A stretch of 16,478 nt of DNA from Anoxypelagibacter denitrificans (GTDB taxonomy: Bacteria; Pseudomonadota; Alphaproteobacteria; Pelagibacterales; Pelagibacteraceae). The notes beneath the pieces were generated by a model. It worked only from the letters and a program-made list of their open reading frames with translations. It ran no database searches and had not been told where the DNA came from. The translations under genes and the position numbers were made by a program. The stretch's first letter is position 1. Each line of letters starts with the position of its first letter. The stretch spans positions 1-16,478 of the forward strand of contig JAGFVZ010000017.1 of the NCBI GenBank assembly GCA_017640265.1. The letters are read 5' to 3'. Below, piece by piece: positions 1 to 6,815 of the stretch.

Positions 1-190
1 CTTAGTAATTTCTCAAATAAAAATTAATAAAAATGTTTCGAAAAATCTTTCCGAATCAGATAAAAAAAAAATAAAACAATTTATAAAAAAATTAACTATT
101 AAAGAAATTACTAATTTAATAAGCGAAGGGTCAGATATTTCAAAAAAAAAAATATACAATTATTGTTTAAAATTAAAAAATGAAAAATAA
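1..190 (+). CDS. rsmI: 16S rRNA 2'-O-methyltransferase RsmI, C-terminal end (partial)
   Basis: This is the last 62 codons of a gene that begins before the window, read from base 2 to a TAA at 188-190. RsmI methylates the 2'-O of C1402 in the 16S rRNA decoding centre, using SAM. The visible tail is Lys-rich. It ends in a helical segment (KEITNLISEGSDISKKKIYN, then YCLKLK) that resembles the usual RsmI C-terminus, a short helix-turn-helix-like stretch of the type 'lAeatGlsrkelYqlALeL'. The methyltransferase domain lies outside the window. Context supports the call: in many proteobacteria rsmI sits just upstream of an outer-membrane BON-domain lipoprotein gene, as here, where the next gene starts at 180 and overlaps this one by 11 nt. 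The identification rests on a short, poorly conserved tail plus synteny, so it is moderately sure. Confidence 0.6.
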   Translation, partial: LVISQIKINKNVSKNLSESDKKKIKQFIKKLTIKEITNLISEGSDISKKKIYNYCLKLKNEK

Positions 191-773
191 ATCAATTTAT
201 CTATTACTTATTTTATTTATCCTAAGTGGTTGTGTGGGAGCTTCTTCAAAAGGTGTTTTTGGCACAGGAGTTAGCATTGCTTTAGATCCACGATCTTTAG
301 GAACTCAAATTGATGATTCTATTATGGATAAAAACTTGGATACAAGATTATTGTTAATAAATAAAAATTATTTGTTGTCTGTTAAAACTAAAGTTTTAGA
401 TGGAAGAATATTTATTACTGGTAAAGTAGAGTATCCAGAAGAAAAATTAAAAATAACAAAACTAGCCTGGGAAACTGAAGGAGTTAGATCTGTTAAAAAT
501 GATTTAAAAATTAAGGAGAAATTTAATTTTAAACAATCAGCTAAAGATTTACTTATAACTTCACAATTAAGAACAGCATTAATATTTAACAAACAAATCA
601 AGTCAGCAAATTACAATATAGATACCTATAAAAAGAAAATATATATTTATGGTATTGCCAATTCAGAAGATGAAAGAAAAGAAGTCATTAATGAAGCTAA
701 ACAAATTCTTGATGTTGAGGATGTAATATCAAGTATTCTTTTGGTAAAAGATTTAAGAATACAAAAAAACTAA
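180..773 (+). CDS. BON-domain lipoprotein (DolP/YraP-like)
   Basis: A 197-residue predicted lipoprotein. A short basic N-terminus (MKNK) and a hydrophobic stretch lead to the lipobox LSGC, so Cys18 should be the lipidated residue after signal peptidase II cleavage. The mature part looks like two BON domains, roughly residues 45-112 and 118-192. Each has the alpha/beta pattern with a V-x-G-x-V-like core ('DGRIFITGKV', 'KKIYIYGIAN'). In the DolP/YraP family such double-BON lipoproteins sit at the outer membrane, bind anionic phospholipid and help envelope integrity. That role is transferred from the family. The start at 180 overlaps the rsmI tail, which suggests translational coupling. The stop overlaps the convergent maeB stop (shared bases 770-773), leaving no room for a terminator. 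BON lipoproteins that are not true DolP orthologues cannot be excluded, so no symbol is given. Confidence 0.8.
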   Translation: MKNKSIYLLLILFILSGCVGASSKGVFGTGVSIALDPRSLGTQIDDSIMDKNLDTRLLLINKNYLLSVKTKVLDGRIFITGKVEYPEEKLKITKLAWETEGVRSVKNDLKIKEKFNFKQSAKDLLITSQLRTALIFNKQIKSANYNIDTYKKKIYIYGIANSEDERKEVINEAKQILDVEDVISSILLVKDLRIQKN

Positions 774-3055
774 TCTTTTTTATAATCAATTACTATAGAA
801 GAATAAGCTGCAACGGAGGCTAAATTTAAAATATCATTAGTAGTTGATCTTAATGGTGCAATTTCTATAGGCGAACCCAATCCAACTAAAAATGGTCCAA
901 TAATTTTTGCACCTCCTAAAGTTTTCATTAATTTAGTCGAGATTGCAGCACTATGTATTGCTGGCATGATTAAAACATTGGCATCACCTACAATTTCTGA
1001 AAATGGATAAAGTTCTTTATACTTTTTGTTTAAAGCTACATCTGGTTGCATTTCTCCATCAAATTTAAAATCAACTGATTTGTTTTCTAATATTTCAACA
1101 GCATCTCTTACATGTTTTGTTCTTTGAGTTTTTGGTATTCCAAAAGTGGAGTGAGATAAAAAAGCAATTTTAGGATCAAAACCAAATAATCTAACTACTC
1201 TTGCAGAAGATATTGCTATTTTTGCAAGTTGTTCAGCACTTGGAAATTCGTGAACGGTTGTATCTGCAATGAATACGGTTCTACCTTTACTAACAACCAT
1301 ATTTAGACCAAAAAGTATTTCACCTGGTCTGGCATTCACTACACTTCTAATTTTATCTAAAGTTTCAGAATAACGTCTAGTATTGCCGGTTACCATTGCA
1401 TCTGCATCGCCACAAGCAATCATGCAAGCCCCCCAAATCACTCTATCGTTTCTTATTAATCTATCACAATCTCTTTCTAAAAGTCCTTCGCGTTTACATT
1501 TACTATAGAGAAACTGAGTATATTTTTCTCTTTTAGTTTTGTCTGTTGAGTTTGTTATTTCTAATTCATAATTTTCATCCAAACCAATTTCGTGCAATCT
1601 TTCTTTTGCTCTTTCTTTTTTTGCTACTAAAATTGGAATTCCTAATTTACTACTTTTAAAAGCAATGGCTGCTTTTAAGGTATTTTCGTCTTCTCCTTCA
1701 GCAAAAATAACTCTTTTTTGAGTTTTTTTAATCTGAGAATTAATACCTTGCATTATAGATACTGAAGGATCGAGTCTTTGCTTTAATTGATCTTGGTAAA
1801 CCTCAAAATCTTTAATCTCTTTTCTAGCAACACCACTTTTTATTGCAGCCTGTGCAACCGCTACTGGTATTACGCTAATTAATCTTGGATCAAAAGTTGA
1901 TGGGATAATATATTCTTTTCCATAGTGTGGCCTTTCTCCTCCCATGGCAGCAACGACTTCATCAGGTACATCCTCTTTTGCAAGTGATGCAATTGCATGA
2001 GCTGCTGCAACTTTCATTTCTTCATTAATTTCTTTTGCTCTAACATCAAGTGCACCTCTAAAAATATAAGGGAATCCAATCAAGTTGTTCACCTGATTTG
2101 GATAATCAGATCTTCCAGTAGCAACTATTGCGTCAGACCTTACTTCGTCTATTAATTCAGGTTTAATTTCAGGATCAGGATTGGCACAGGCAAATATAAT
2201 TGGATTTTTTGCCATTGATTTTATCATATCTTGGGTAACAGTATCTTTTGCTGACAATCCTAAAAAAATATCTGCACCCTTTATTACTTCTTTCAGAGAT
2301 CTTAATTTTGTCTCAACAGCATGTGCAGATTTAAATTGATCCATATTATCTCTACCTTTGTAGATCACTCCCTTTCTATCTAACATAACCACATTGTCAT
2401 TTTTTGCTCCAATACTTTTGAATAGATTAACGCACGCTATCGCAGATGCTCCTGCACCATTGACAACAATTTTGACATTATTAATTTTCTTTTTTGATAC
2501 ATCCAGTGCATTAATCAAAGCGGCAGTTGTTATGACCGCCGTTCCATGCTGGTCATCATGAAAAATTGGAATATCTAATACTTCTTTTAATTTTTGTTCT
2601 ATTATAAAACAATCTGGAGCAGCAATGTCCTCTAAATTTATCCCGCCAAAACTATCACCAATGCTTTGCACACATTGAATAATTTCATTTACATTTTTAT
2701 TATTTATTTCAATATCAATTGCATCTATGTCAGCAAATCTTTTAAATAATACAGCCTTACCCTCCATTACTGGTTTTGAAGCTAACGCCCCCAAATCACC
2801 TAATCCTAAAATTGCTGAACCATTACTTATTACGGCTACTAAATTTCCTTTACTTGTATATTCATAAGCCGCGTCTGGATTTTTTGAGATTGCCTTTACA
2901 GGAGCAGCAACTCCAGGAGAATAAGCTAAAGAAAGATCTCTTTTGGTTGTTAGGGGCTTAGAAGATATGATCTCAATTTTGCCAGACTTTCCGCTATTAT
3001 GAAAGTCCAATGCTTCTTTGTCTGAATAATGATCAATTTTTGATTTTTTTTTCAT
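770..3055 (-). CDS. maeB: NADP-dependent malic enzyme with C-terminal phosphotransacetylase domain
   Basis: A 761-residue protein of the standard MaeB fusion length. It oxidatively decarboxylates malate to pyruvate, making NAD(P)H, in the cytoplasm. Malic-enzyme half, residues about 1-430: Tyr45 in AYSPGVA, Lys100 in MEGKA, the metal site acidic residues in NLEDI (140-144) and HDDQHGT (166-172), and the dinucleotide-binding NGAGAS loop at 199-204. From about residue 446 (QKRVIFAEGEDENTLKAA) to the end it resembles phosphate acetyl/butyryltransferase, including GDADAMVTG and the PAIHSAAI region. In MaeB this domain is usually regulatory (acetyl-CoA response) rather than catalytic; that is family knowledge. 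It starts with ATG at 3055 reading leftward and has a promoter-like sequence just upstream. Alphaproteobacteria often carry mutS and glnD between this gene and murJ; neither is present here. Confidence 0.95.
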   Translation of the reverse strand: MKKKSKIDHYSDKEALDFHNSGKSGKIEIISSKPLTTKRDLSLAYSPGVAAPVKAISKNPDAAYEYTSKGNLVAVISNGSAILGLGDLGALASKPVMEGKAVLFKRFADIDAIDIEINNKNVNEIIQCVQSIGDSFGGINLEDIAAPDCFIIEQKLKEVLDIPIFHDDQHGTAVITTAALINALDVSKKKINNVKIVVNGAGASAIACVNLFKSIGAKNDNVVMLDRKGVIYKGRDNMDQFKSAHAVETKLRSLKEVIKGADIFLGLSAKDTVTQDMIKSMAKNPIIFACANPDPEIKPELIDEVRSDAIVATGRSDYPNQVNNLIGFPYIFRGALDVRAKEINEEMKVAAAHAIASLAKEDVPDEVVAAMGGERPHYGKEYIIPSTFDPRLISVIPVAVAQAAIKSGVARKEIKDFEVYQDQLKQRLDPSVSIMQGINSQIKKTQKRVIFAEGEDENTLKAAIAFKSSKLGIPILVAKKERAKERLHEIGLDENYELEITNSTDKTKREKYTQFLYSKCKREGLLERDCDRLIRNDRVIWGACMIACGDADAMVTGNTRRYSETLDKIRSVVNARPGEILFGLNMVVSKGRTVFIADTTVHEFPSAEQLAKIAISSARVVRLFGFDPKIAFLSHSTFGIPKTQRTKHVRDAVEILENKSVDFKFDGEMQPDVALNKKYKELYPFSEIVGDANVLIMPAIHSAAISTKLMKTLGGAKIIGPFLVGLGSPIEIAPLRSTTNDILNLASVAAYSSIVIDYKKD

Positions 3056-3071
3056 TTAAGATTGAAAATGT

Positions 3072-3099
3072 AATATACAATAAACAATGTCACTATCAA
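3072..3099 (-). promoter_or_regulatory. Candidate sigma-70 promoter for maeB
   Basis: Read on the minus strand there is TTGATA (complement of 3094-3099), a 16-base spacer and TATATT (complement of 3072-3077). Transcription would begin near 3065, giving a leader of about 10 nt before the maeB ATG at 3055. The match is good, but the DNA is so A/T-rich that chance matches are common. Confidence 0.4.
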
Positions 3100-3115
3100 T
3101 GTCTGAAACTATATT
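3087..3115 (+). promoter_or_regulatory. Candidate sigma-70 promoter for murJ
   Basis: ATGTCA (3087-3092), a 17-base spacer and TATATT (3110-3115). Initiation would fall near 3122, leaving only about 8 nt before the murJ ATG at 3130, so the transcript would be nearly leaderless. It overlaps the opposed maeB promoter, so the two may compete. The -35 match is only 4 of 6. Confidence 0.3.
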
Positions 3116-3131
3116 TTAAATCTTAAAATAT
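3111..3131 (+). repeat. Perfect inverted repeat overlapping the murJ start codon
   Basis: ATATTTTAA (3111-3119), a 3-base spacer ATC, then its exact reverse complement TTAAAATAT (3123-3131). The right arm contains the first two bases of the murJ ATG (3130-3132). It could be a DNA operator or, if transcribed whole, a weak A/U-only hairpin covering the start site. No T-tract follows, so it is not a terminator. Confidence 0.5.
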
Positions 3132-4656
3132 GAACTTGCTATCTTCAACATCGGTTTTTAGTTTTTATACCTTGTTAAGTAGGGTTTTGGGGTATTTAAG
3201 AGATATTTTAATAGCCGTTTTCCTCGGGACAAGCATTTATGCCGATGCTTTTTTTGTTGCTTTTAGATTGCCCAACACTTTTAGACGACTATTTGCCGAG
3301 GGTACTTTCAATGCAGCATTTATCCCAAGTTATGCAGAGGAAAAGTTAAGGAGAGAAGATATAGGTAAAAAATTTGCCGATGATGTTTTTAATTTGCTTT
3401 TGTTTTTTTTAATTTTTTTAATCGTCATTGTTGAAATATTTACTCCCTTTATGGTTTACCTTATAGCTCCAGGTTTTTATGAAGATCCTGAAAAATTTAG
3501 TTTAGCTACCGAATTTACGAGAATCACATTTCCCTTTTTACTATTTGTGAGTTTATCCTCTTTATTGTCAGGAGTATTAAATACAAATAACAAATTTGCT
3601 GCCGCTGCCGCTGCACCAATAGTACTTAACATTATATTAATTTCATCCTTGTTACTTTCTTTTTACTTTAATCAAAATGTTGCAAAAAACTTATCTATCG
3701 GAGTAACTTTAGCAGGAATATTGCAATTTATAATTTTAGTTATTTTTACAAGAAAGTTTTATTTTCCATCTATTAAATTTATTTTTAAATTTGGAGAAAA
3801 TATCAAAAATTTTTTTAGAAAATTATTACCAAGTATTTTTTCATCGGGGATAACTCAGATAAACATACTTATTGGAACTATAATTGCATCATTCCAATCT
3901 GGAGCAGTATCTTATTTATATTATGCTGATAGAGTTTATCAAATTAATTTGGCTATTGCCGGTATTGCAGTTGGCACAGTAGTTTTGCCTAGTCTTTCAA
4001 AAAGTATAAAAATGAATGATCAAAATTCGGTAAGTCTTATACAAAATAAATCAATTGAATTATCTTTAGCGCTCTCTTTACCCGCAACATTTGGTCTATT
4101 AATAGCATCCAAACAAATAGTAAATTGTTTATTCGGCTATGGATCTTTTGATGGCTCGGATATTCTTTATACATCTTTAGCACTGACGTATTTTGCTATA
4201 GGCGTTCCAGCTTTTGCATTAGTTAAAGTGTTGTCAAACTTTTATTTTGCACGTGACAATACAAAATTACCGTTTTATATATCTTTAGCAAGCATGATTG
4301 TGAACATTACAATTAGCATTTCTTTATTTAAGAAATACGGTTTTGTAATAATACCCATAGCCACTTCAGTTTCGACTTGGATTGCAGTTTTAATTTATTT
4401 TACTCTATTAAGTCGAAGTAAAATTCTTAGTTTTGAAAATAGAACATTATTAAATTTTCTAAAAATTTCATTTGCAACAATGTTAATGTGTTTTTTCCTT
4501 TATTTTGGTTTAGATTATTTTGAGGATAAGTTGAACTATACTTATAATTTTAAATTAATTTATTTATTAATTGTGGTAGGTTTATCGGCAGTTATATATC
4601 TGACTATTACTAATCTTTTGGGAGTATTAAACTTTAAAAGTTATCAATTAAAATGA
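3130..4656 (+). CDS. murJ: Lipid II flippase MurJ (MviN)
   Basis: A 508-residue multipass inner-membrane protein, the usual MurJ length, with about 13-14 hydrophobic segments. MurJ flips undecaprenyl-linked lipid II to the periplasmic face for peptidoglycan synthesis. The N-terminus carries the family signature: Arg18 and Arg24 in LLSRVLGYLRD, Asp39 in YADAFFVAFRLPN, Arg52, and FAEGTFNAAFIPSY at about 55-68. Asp267-Arg268 in YADRVYQ matches the conserved central-cavity charged pair. All are residues known to matter in E. coli MurJ, at nearly identical numbering. The ATG at 3130 gives this N-terminus directly; an in-frame extension is not needed. No Shine-Dalgarno sequence is visible, and the start codon lies in an inverted repeat. 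The last four bases (ATGA, 4653-4656) overlap the trpS start, so the two are translationally coupled. In other alphaproteobacteria glnD usually precedes this gene; it is absent here. Confidence 0.95.
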   Translation: MNLLSSTSVFSFYTLLSRVLGYLRDILIAVFLGTSIYADAFFVAFRLPNTFRRLFAEGTFNAAFIPSYAEEKLRREDIGKKFADDVFNLLLFFLIFLIVIVEIFTPFMVYLIAPGFYEDPEKFSLATEFTRITFPFLLFVSLSSLLSGVLNTNNKFAAAAAAPIVLNIILISSLLLSFYFNQNVAKNLSIGVTLAGILQFIILVIFTRKFYFPSIKFIFKFGENIKNFFRKLLPSIFSSGITQINILIGTIIASFQSGAVSYLYYADRVYQINLAIAGIAVGTVVLPSLSKSIKMNDQNSVSLIQNKSIELSLALSLPATFGLLIASKQIVNCLFGYGSFDGSDILYTSLALTYFAIGVPAFALVKVLSNFYFARDNTKLPFYISLASMIVNITISISLFKKYGFVIIPIATSVSTWIAVLIYFTLLSRSKILSFENRTLLNFLKISFATMLMCFFLYFGLDYFEDKLNYTYNFKLIYLLIVVGLSAVIYLTITNLLGVLNFKSYQLK

Positions 4657-5669
4657 ATAAAAACTTCAAACAAGTAGTTTTTTCAGGAGTTCAGCCTACC
4701 GGGAGTTTACATTTAGGAAATTATCTAGGGGCAATAAAAAACTTCGTAGAACTTCAAAAAAAAATGGAGTGCATTTATTGCATAGTTGATCTTCATGCGA
4801 TAACAGTTTTTCAAAATCCTAAAGAATTAAAAAAAAATATTCTTGAAACGACTGCAGAATTTATAGCTTGCGGCCTTGATTTTAAAAAAAGCATTATATT
4901 TAATCAGTCTTCTGTTAGCGGACATGCTGAGCTAGCTTGGATTTTTAATTGCATATCAAGGATTGGATGGATGAATCGAATGACTCAATTTAAGGAAAAA
5001 GCTGGCTCCAATAAAGAAAATGCCAGTGTAGGATTGTATGTCTATCCCAGTCTAATGGCTGCAGACATACTATTATATAAAGCTACGCACGTTCCTGTGG
5101 GAGATGATCAGAAACAACATCTTGAATTAGTAAGAAACATTGCGCAAAAGTTTAATAATGATTTTAAAAGTAGTAATTTTTTTCCAATTCCAGAACCTTT
5201 AATACAAAAAAAACTTTCAAGAGTTATGAGTTTGAGAGATGGTAAAAAAAAGATGAGCAAATCAGAAGAATCAGACTATTCCAGAATTAATTTGCAAGAT
5301 AGTGAAGATGAAATAAGGAAGAAAATTAAAAAAGCAAAAACGGATTCTTCTCCTATCCCAGGAACAATCGAAGAGTTAAAAGATAGACCGGAAGCTCTAA
5401 ATCTTTTAAGCATTTATTCTTTTGTCATTAATTCCACGATAGAAAAAACTTTAAATACAATGAAGGGAAAAGAATTTTCAAAATTTAAAAATGATTTATC
5501 AGATGCTTTAGTTGCCGCAATTTGTCCTATTGGAAAAAAAATTAAAAATTTAAAAAACGATCAATCCTATTTACTAAAAATTTTACACGAAGGTACAGAG
5601 AGAGCTAACTCTATTGCGAAGAAAAACTTAGATAAAGTTAAAGAAATTATGGGTTTTGTGTTACATTGA
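4653..5669 (+). CDS. trpS: Tryptophanyl-tRNA synthetase
   Basis: A 338-residue class Ic aminoacyl-tRNA synthetase, normal bacterial TrpS length, which charges tRNA-Trp with tryptophan in the cytoplasm. The first ATP-binding motif (HIGH equivalent) is PTGSLHLGN at 15-23. The second is KMSKS at 200-204, preceded by the typical SLRDGKK. Other family blocks are VDLHAIT (45-51), GWMNRMTQFKEKA (about 105-117), YPSLMAADILLY (131-142) and VPVGDDQKQHLELVR (147-161), which line the tryptophan and adenylate pocket. It begins inside the murJ stop (ATGA), so the pair is probably co-transcribed, matching the murJ-trpS order common in alphaproteobacteria. A 39-nt gap separates it from the following Nfu-type gene, with no terminator hairpin seen. 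Confidence 0.97.
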   Translation: MNKNFKQVVFSGVQPTGSLHLGNYLGAIKNFVELQKKMECIYCIVDLHAITVFQNPKELKKNILETTAEFIACGLDFKKSIIFNQSSVSGHAELAWIFNCISRIGWMNRMTQFKEKAGSNKENASVGLYVYPSLMAADILLYKATHVPVGDDQKQHLELVRNIAQKFNNDFKSSNFFPIPEPLIQKKLSRVMSLRDGKKKMSKSEESDYSRINLQDSEDEIRKKIKKAKTDSSPIPGTIEELKDRPEALNLLSIYSFVINSTIEKTLNTMKGKEFSKFKNDLSDALVAAICPIGKKIKNLKNDQSYLLKILHEGTERANSIAKKNLDKVKEIMGFVLH

Positions 5670-5708
5670 TAGTGCAAAATTAAAATATTATATGGTAAGA
5701 TTTATAAA

Positions 5709-6260
5709 ATGATTCATATTGAAAATACCCCAAACCCTAATGCTCTTAAATTTCTATCCGAGAAAAAAATTTCATCGGTCGGAACTCGAGAATTTCAAAA
5801 AGCAAATATTAAAAAAATTAATAATCATTTTATAAAAAACTTACTTAATTTAGATGGAGTAGAACTAGTTTTAGTTTCTGAGAATTTTTTAAGTGTAAAA
5901 AAAAATGAAAAGATTAACTGGGATAGTTTAAAACCTTCAATTATATCTTCCTTAAATGATTATTTTCAAAAAAATGAGGAACCAATACTTTCAACAATTG
6001 ACAAAGCGGAACCTGAACAAAAAATAGAAGATAATAAAATAATAGATCAAATTAACAACATTCTTAATACGAAAATCAGACCTGCTGTTGCCAGGGATGG
6101 GGGCGATATTAAATTTATATCTTTTGATAATGGTATGTGAGAGTTGAATTAAGAGGAAGCTGCTCAGGTTGTCCAAGTTCCTTAATGACTTTAAAGCAGG
6201 GAGTTCAGAATTTGCTATGTCATTACGTTGAAAGAGGTAAAATCTGTTGAAGCAATATAA
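5709..6260 (+). pseudogene. Nfu/NifU-type Fe-S scaffold protein, reading frame broken twice
   Basis: Nfu proteins receive Fe-S clusters and pass them to client enzymes. The intact frame runs 5709-6140 (143 residues): an N-terminal Nfu_N domain (HIENTPNPNALKFLS, residues about 3-90), then the start of the NifU C-terminal domain (IRPAVARDGGDIKF), ending abruptly at TGA 6138-6140. The missing part is present out of frame. From 6137 it reads VRVELRGSCSGCPSSLMTLK and on through QGVQNLLCHYVER, including the CxxC cluster ligands (Cys codons 6161 and 6170). A second shift, consistent with one extra G at 6236, restores the expected ending VKSVEAI and TAA at 6258-6260. One base lost near 6135-6136 and one gained near 6236 thus cancel. 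The gene is either two sequencing errors or a real disabled copy. A coupled restart at the GTG overlapping the stop (6137) is conceivable but would split the fold. Confidence 0.85.
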
Positions 6261-6281
6261 TTTTGTTACACATTGTCGCAC

Positions 6282-6300
6282 TGCAATATTATATATTGCA
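6282..6300. promoter_or_regulatory. Perfect 19-bp palindrome, candidate operator
   Basis: TGCAATAT, spacer TAT, then ATATTGCA: an exact inverted repeat of 8+3+8. Extra copies of the half-site GCAATAT occur at 6252-6258 and 6303-6309. It lies 34 nt before the 55-codon ORF at 6334. There is no T-tract, so it is not a terminator. The TGCAA...TTGCA ends and 19-bp size resemble the Fur/Mur type of operator described in alphaproteobacteria, but that link is a guess from memory of the consensus. Confidence 0.45.
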
Positions 6301-6333
6301 ATGCAATATAAAAATGTTTATATAGTTTCTTAA

Positions 6334-6501
6334 ATGAAAAAAAATATTTCATATAGAGACCAACTTATTAAGTTGTCAAAACTTTATAAAATAGATGAAG
6401 TTAAAAATTATATAAGATCAAAAAAAAATTTAACAGTATCACAAATTGAATTAATTCTTCTTAAGAACAAAATTAGATTACCAGAACAAAGTTATAAATA
6501 A
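6334..6501 (+). CDS. Small 55-residue protein, unknown function
   Basis: An ORF from ATG 6334 to TAA 6499-6501. It is strongly basic and predicted helical: MKKNISYRDQLIKLSKLYKI, then roughly DEVKNYIRSKKNLTVSQ and IELILLKNKIRLPEQSYK. It has no signal peptide or membrane segment. The composition (hydrophobic residues spaced every 3-4, few rare codons) looks like real coding sequence. I do not recognise a named family. The same frame stays open directly after the TAA for another 73 codons that encode a membrane anchor, and that segment lacks a start codon. So this may be the cytoplasmic N-terminus of a larger membrane-anchored Bax-like protein interrupted by a nonsense codon. Alternatively it is a free-standing small protein. 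The palindrome at 6282-6300 lies just upstream. Confidence 0.55.
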   Translation: MKKNISYRDQLIKLSKLYKIDEVKNYIRSKKNLTVSQIELILLKNKIRLPEQSYK

Positions 6502-6723
6502 AAAAGAATTGCGGAAATAAAATTTAAAGAGCAGGTTATTACCAATATTGTTTTGACCGTATGTCTTTTAGTCTTTGTTATCAGTTTAATTAGCATAAGA
6601 CCCTATATTAAAACTATTACAAATGAGATGAAATTTACTTATGTTGCTAAAGAATATAAATCTAATTTTAAATCCAATAAATTTCCTAAGGATCTAAATA
6701 CACAAGATGACAATAAAAATTAG
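6502..6723 (+). pseudogene. Membrane-anchor fragment, probably the detached N-terminal part of the Bax-like gene
   Basis: The frame is open from just after the TAA at 6499-6501 to TAG 6721-6723 and encodes 73 residues. It has a basic start (KRIAEIKFKEQ), one clear membrane segment (VITNIVLTVCLLVFVISLIS) and a polar linker ending in PKDLNTQDDNKN. It has no ATG or GTG before the membrane segment; only a non-standard ATT (6508) or a TTG inside the hydrophobic stretch could start it. The polar linker would run straight into the Bax-like frame (LENHAVSLDTQITLN from 6720) if the A5 run at 6715-6719 had one more A. This is the architecture expected for a membrane-anchored Bax-type protein, so I read it as part of the same gene, broken by a one-base deletion and lacking its own start. 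Confidence 0.55.
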
Positions 6724-6815
6724 AAAATCATGCGGTTAGTTTAGATACACAAATTACTTTAAATTTATTCGAAAATTTAAAATATGATCTTAAAAAGATA
6801 AGACAAGGGCAACCC

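Noticed and set aside
2776..2961. Open frame on the + strand inside maeB
   Set aside because: It is a shadow of the well-supported malic enzyme on the other strand, with Leu-rich low-complexity composition and no family resemblance.
6135..6142. Programmed -1 frameshift in the Nfu gene
   Set aside because: No X-XXY-YYZ slippery heptamer or downstream pseudoknot is evident, and a second independent shift of opposite sign is needed near 6236.
6282..6300. Palindrome read as a terminator for the trpS/nfu transcript
   Set aside because: It is almost all A/T, with a 3-base loop and no T-tract after the right arm.
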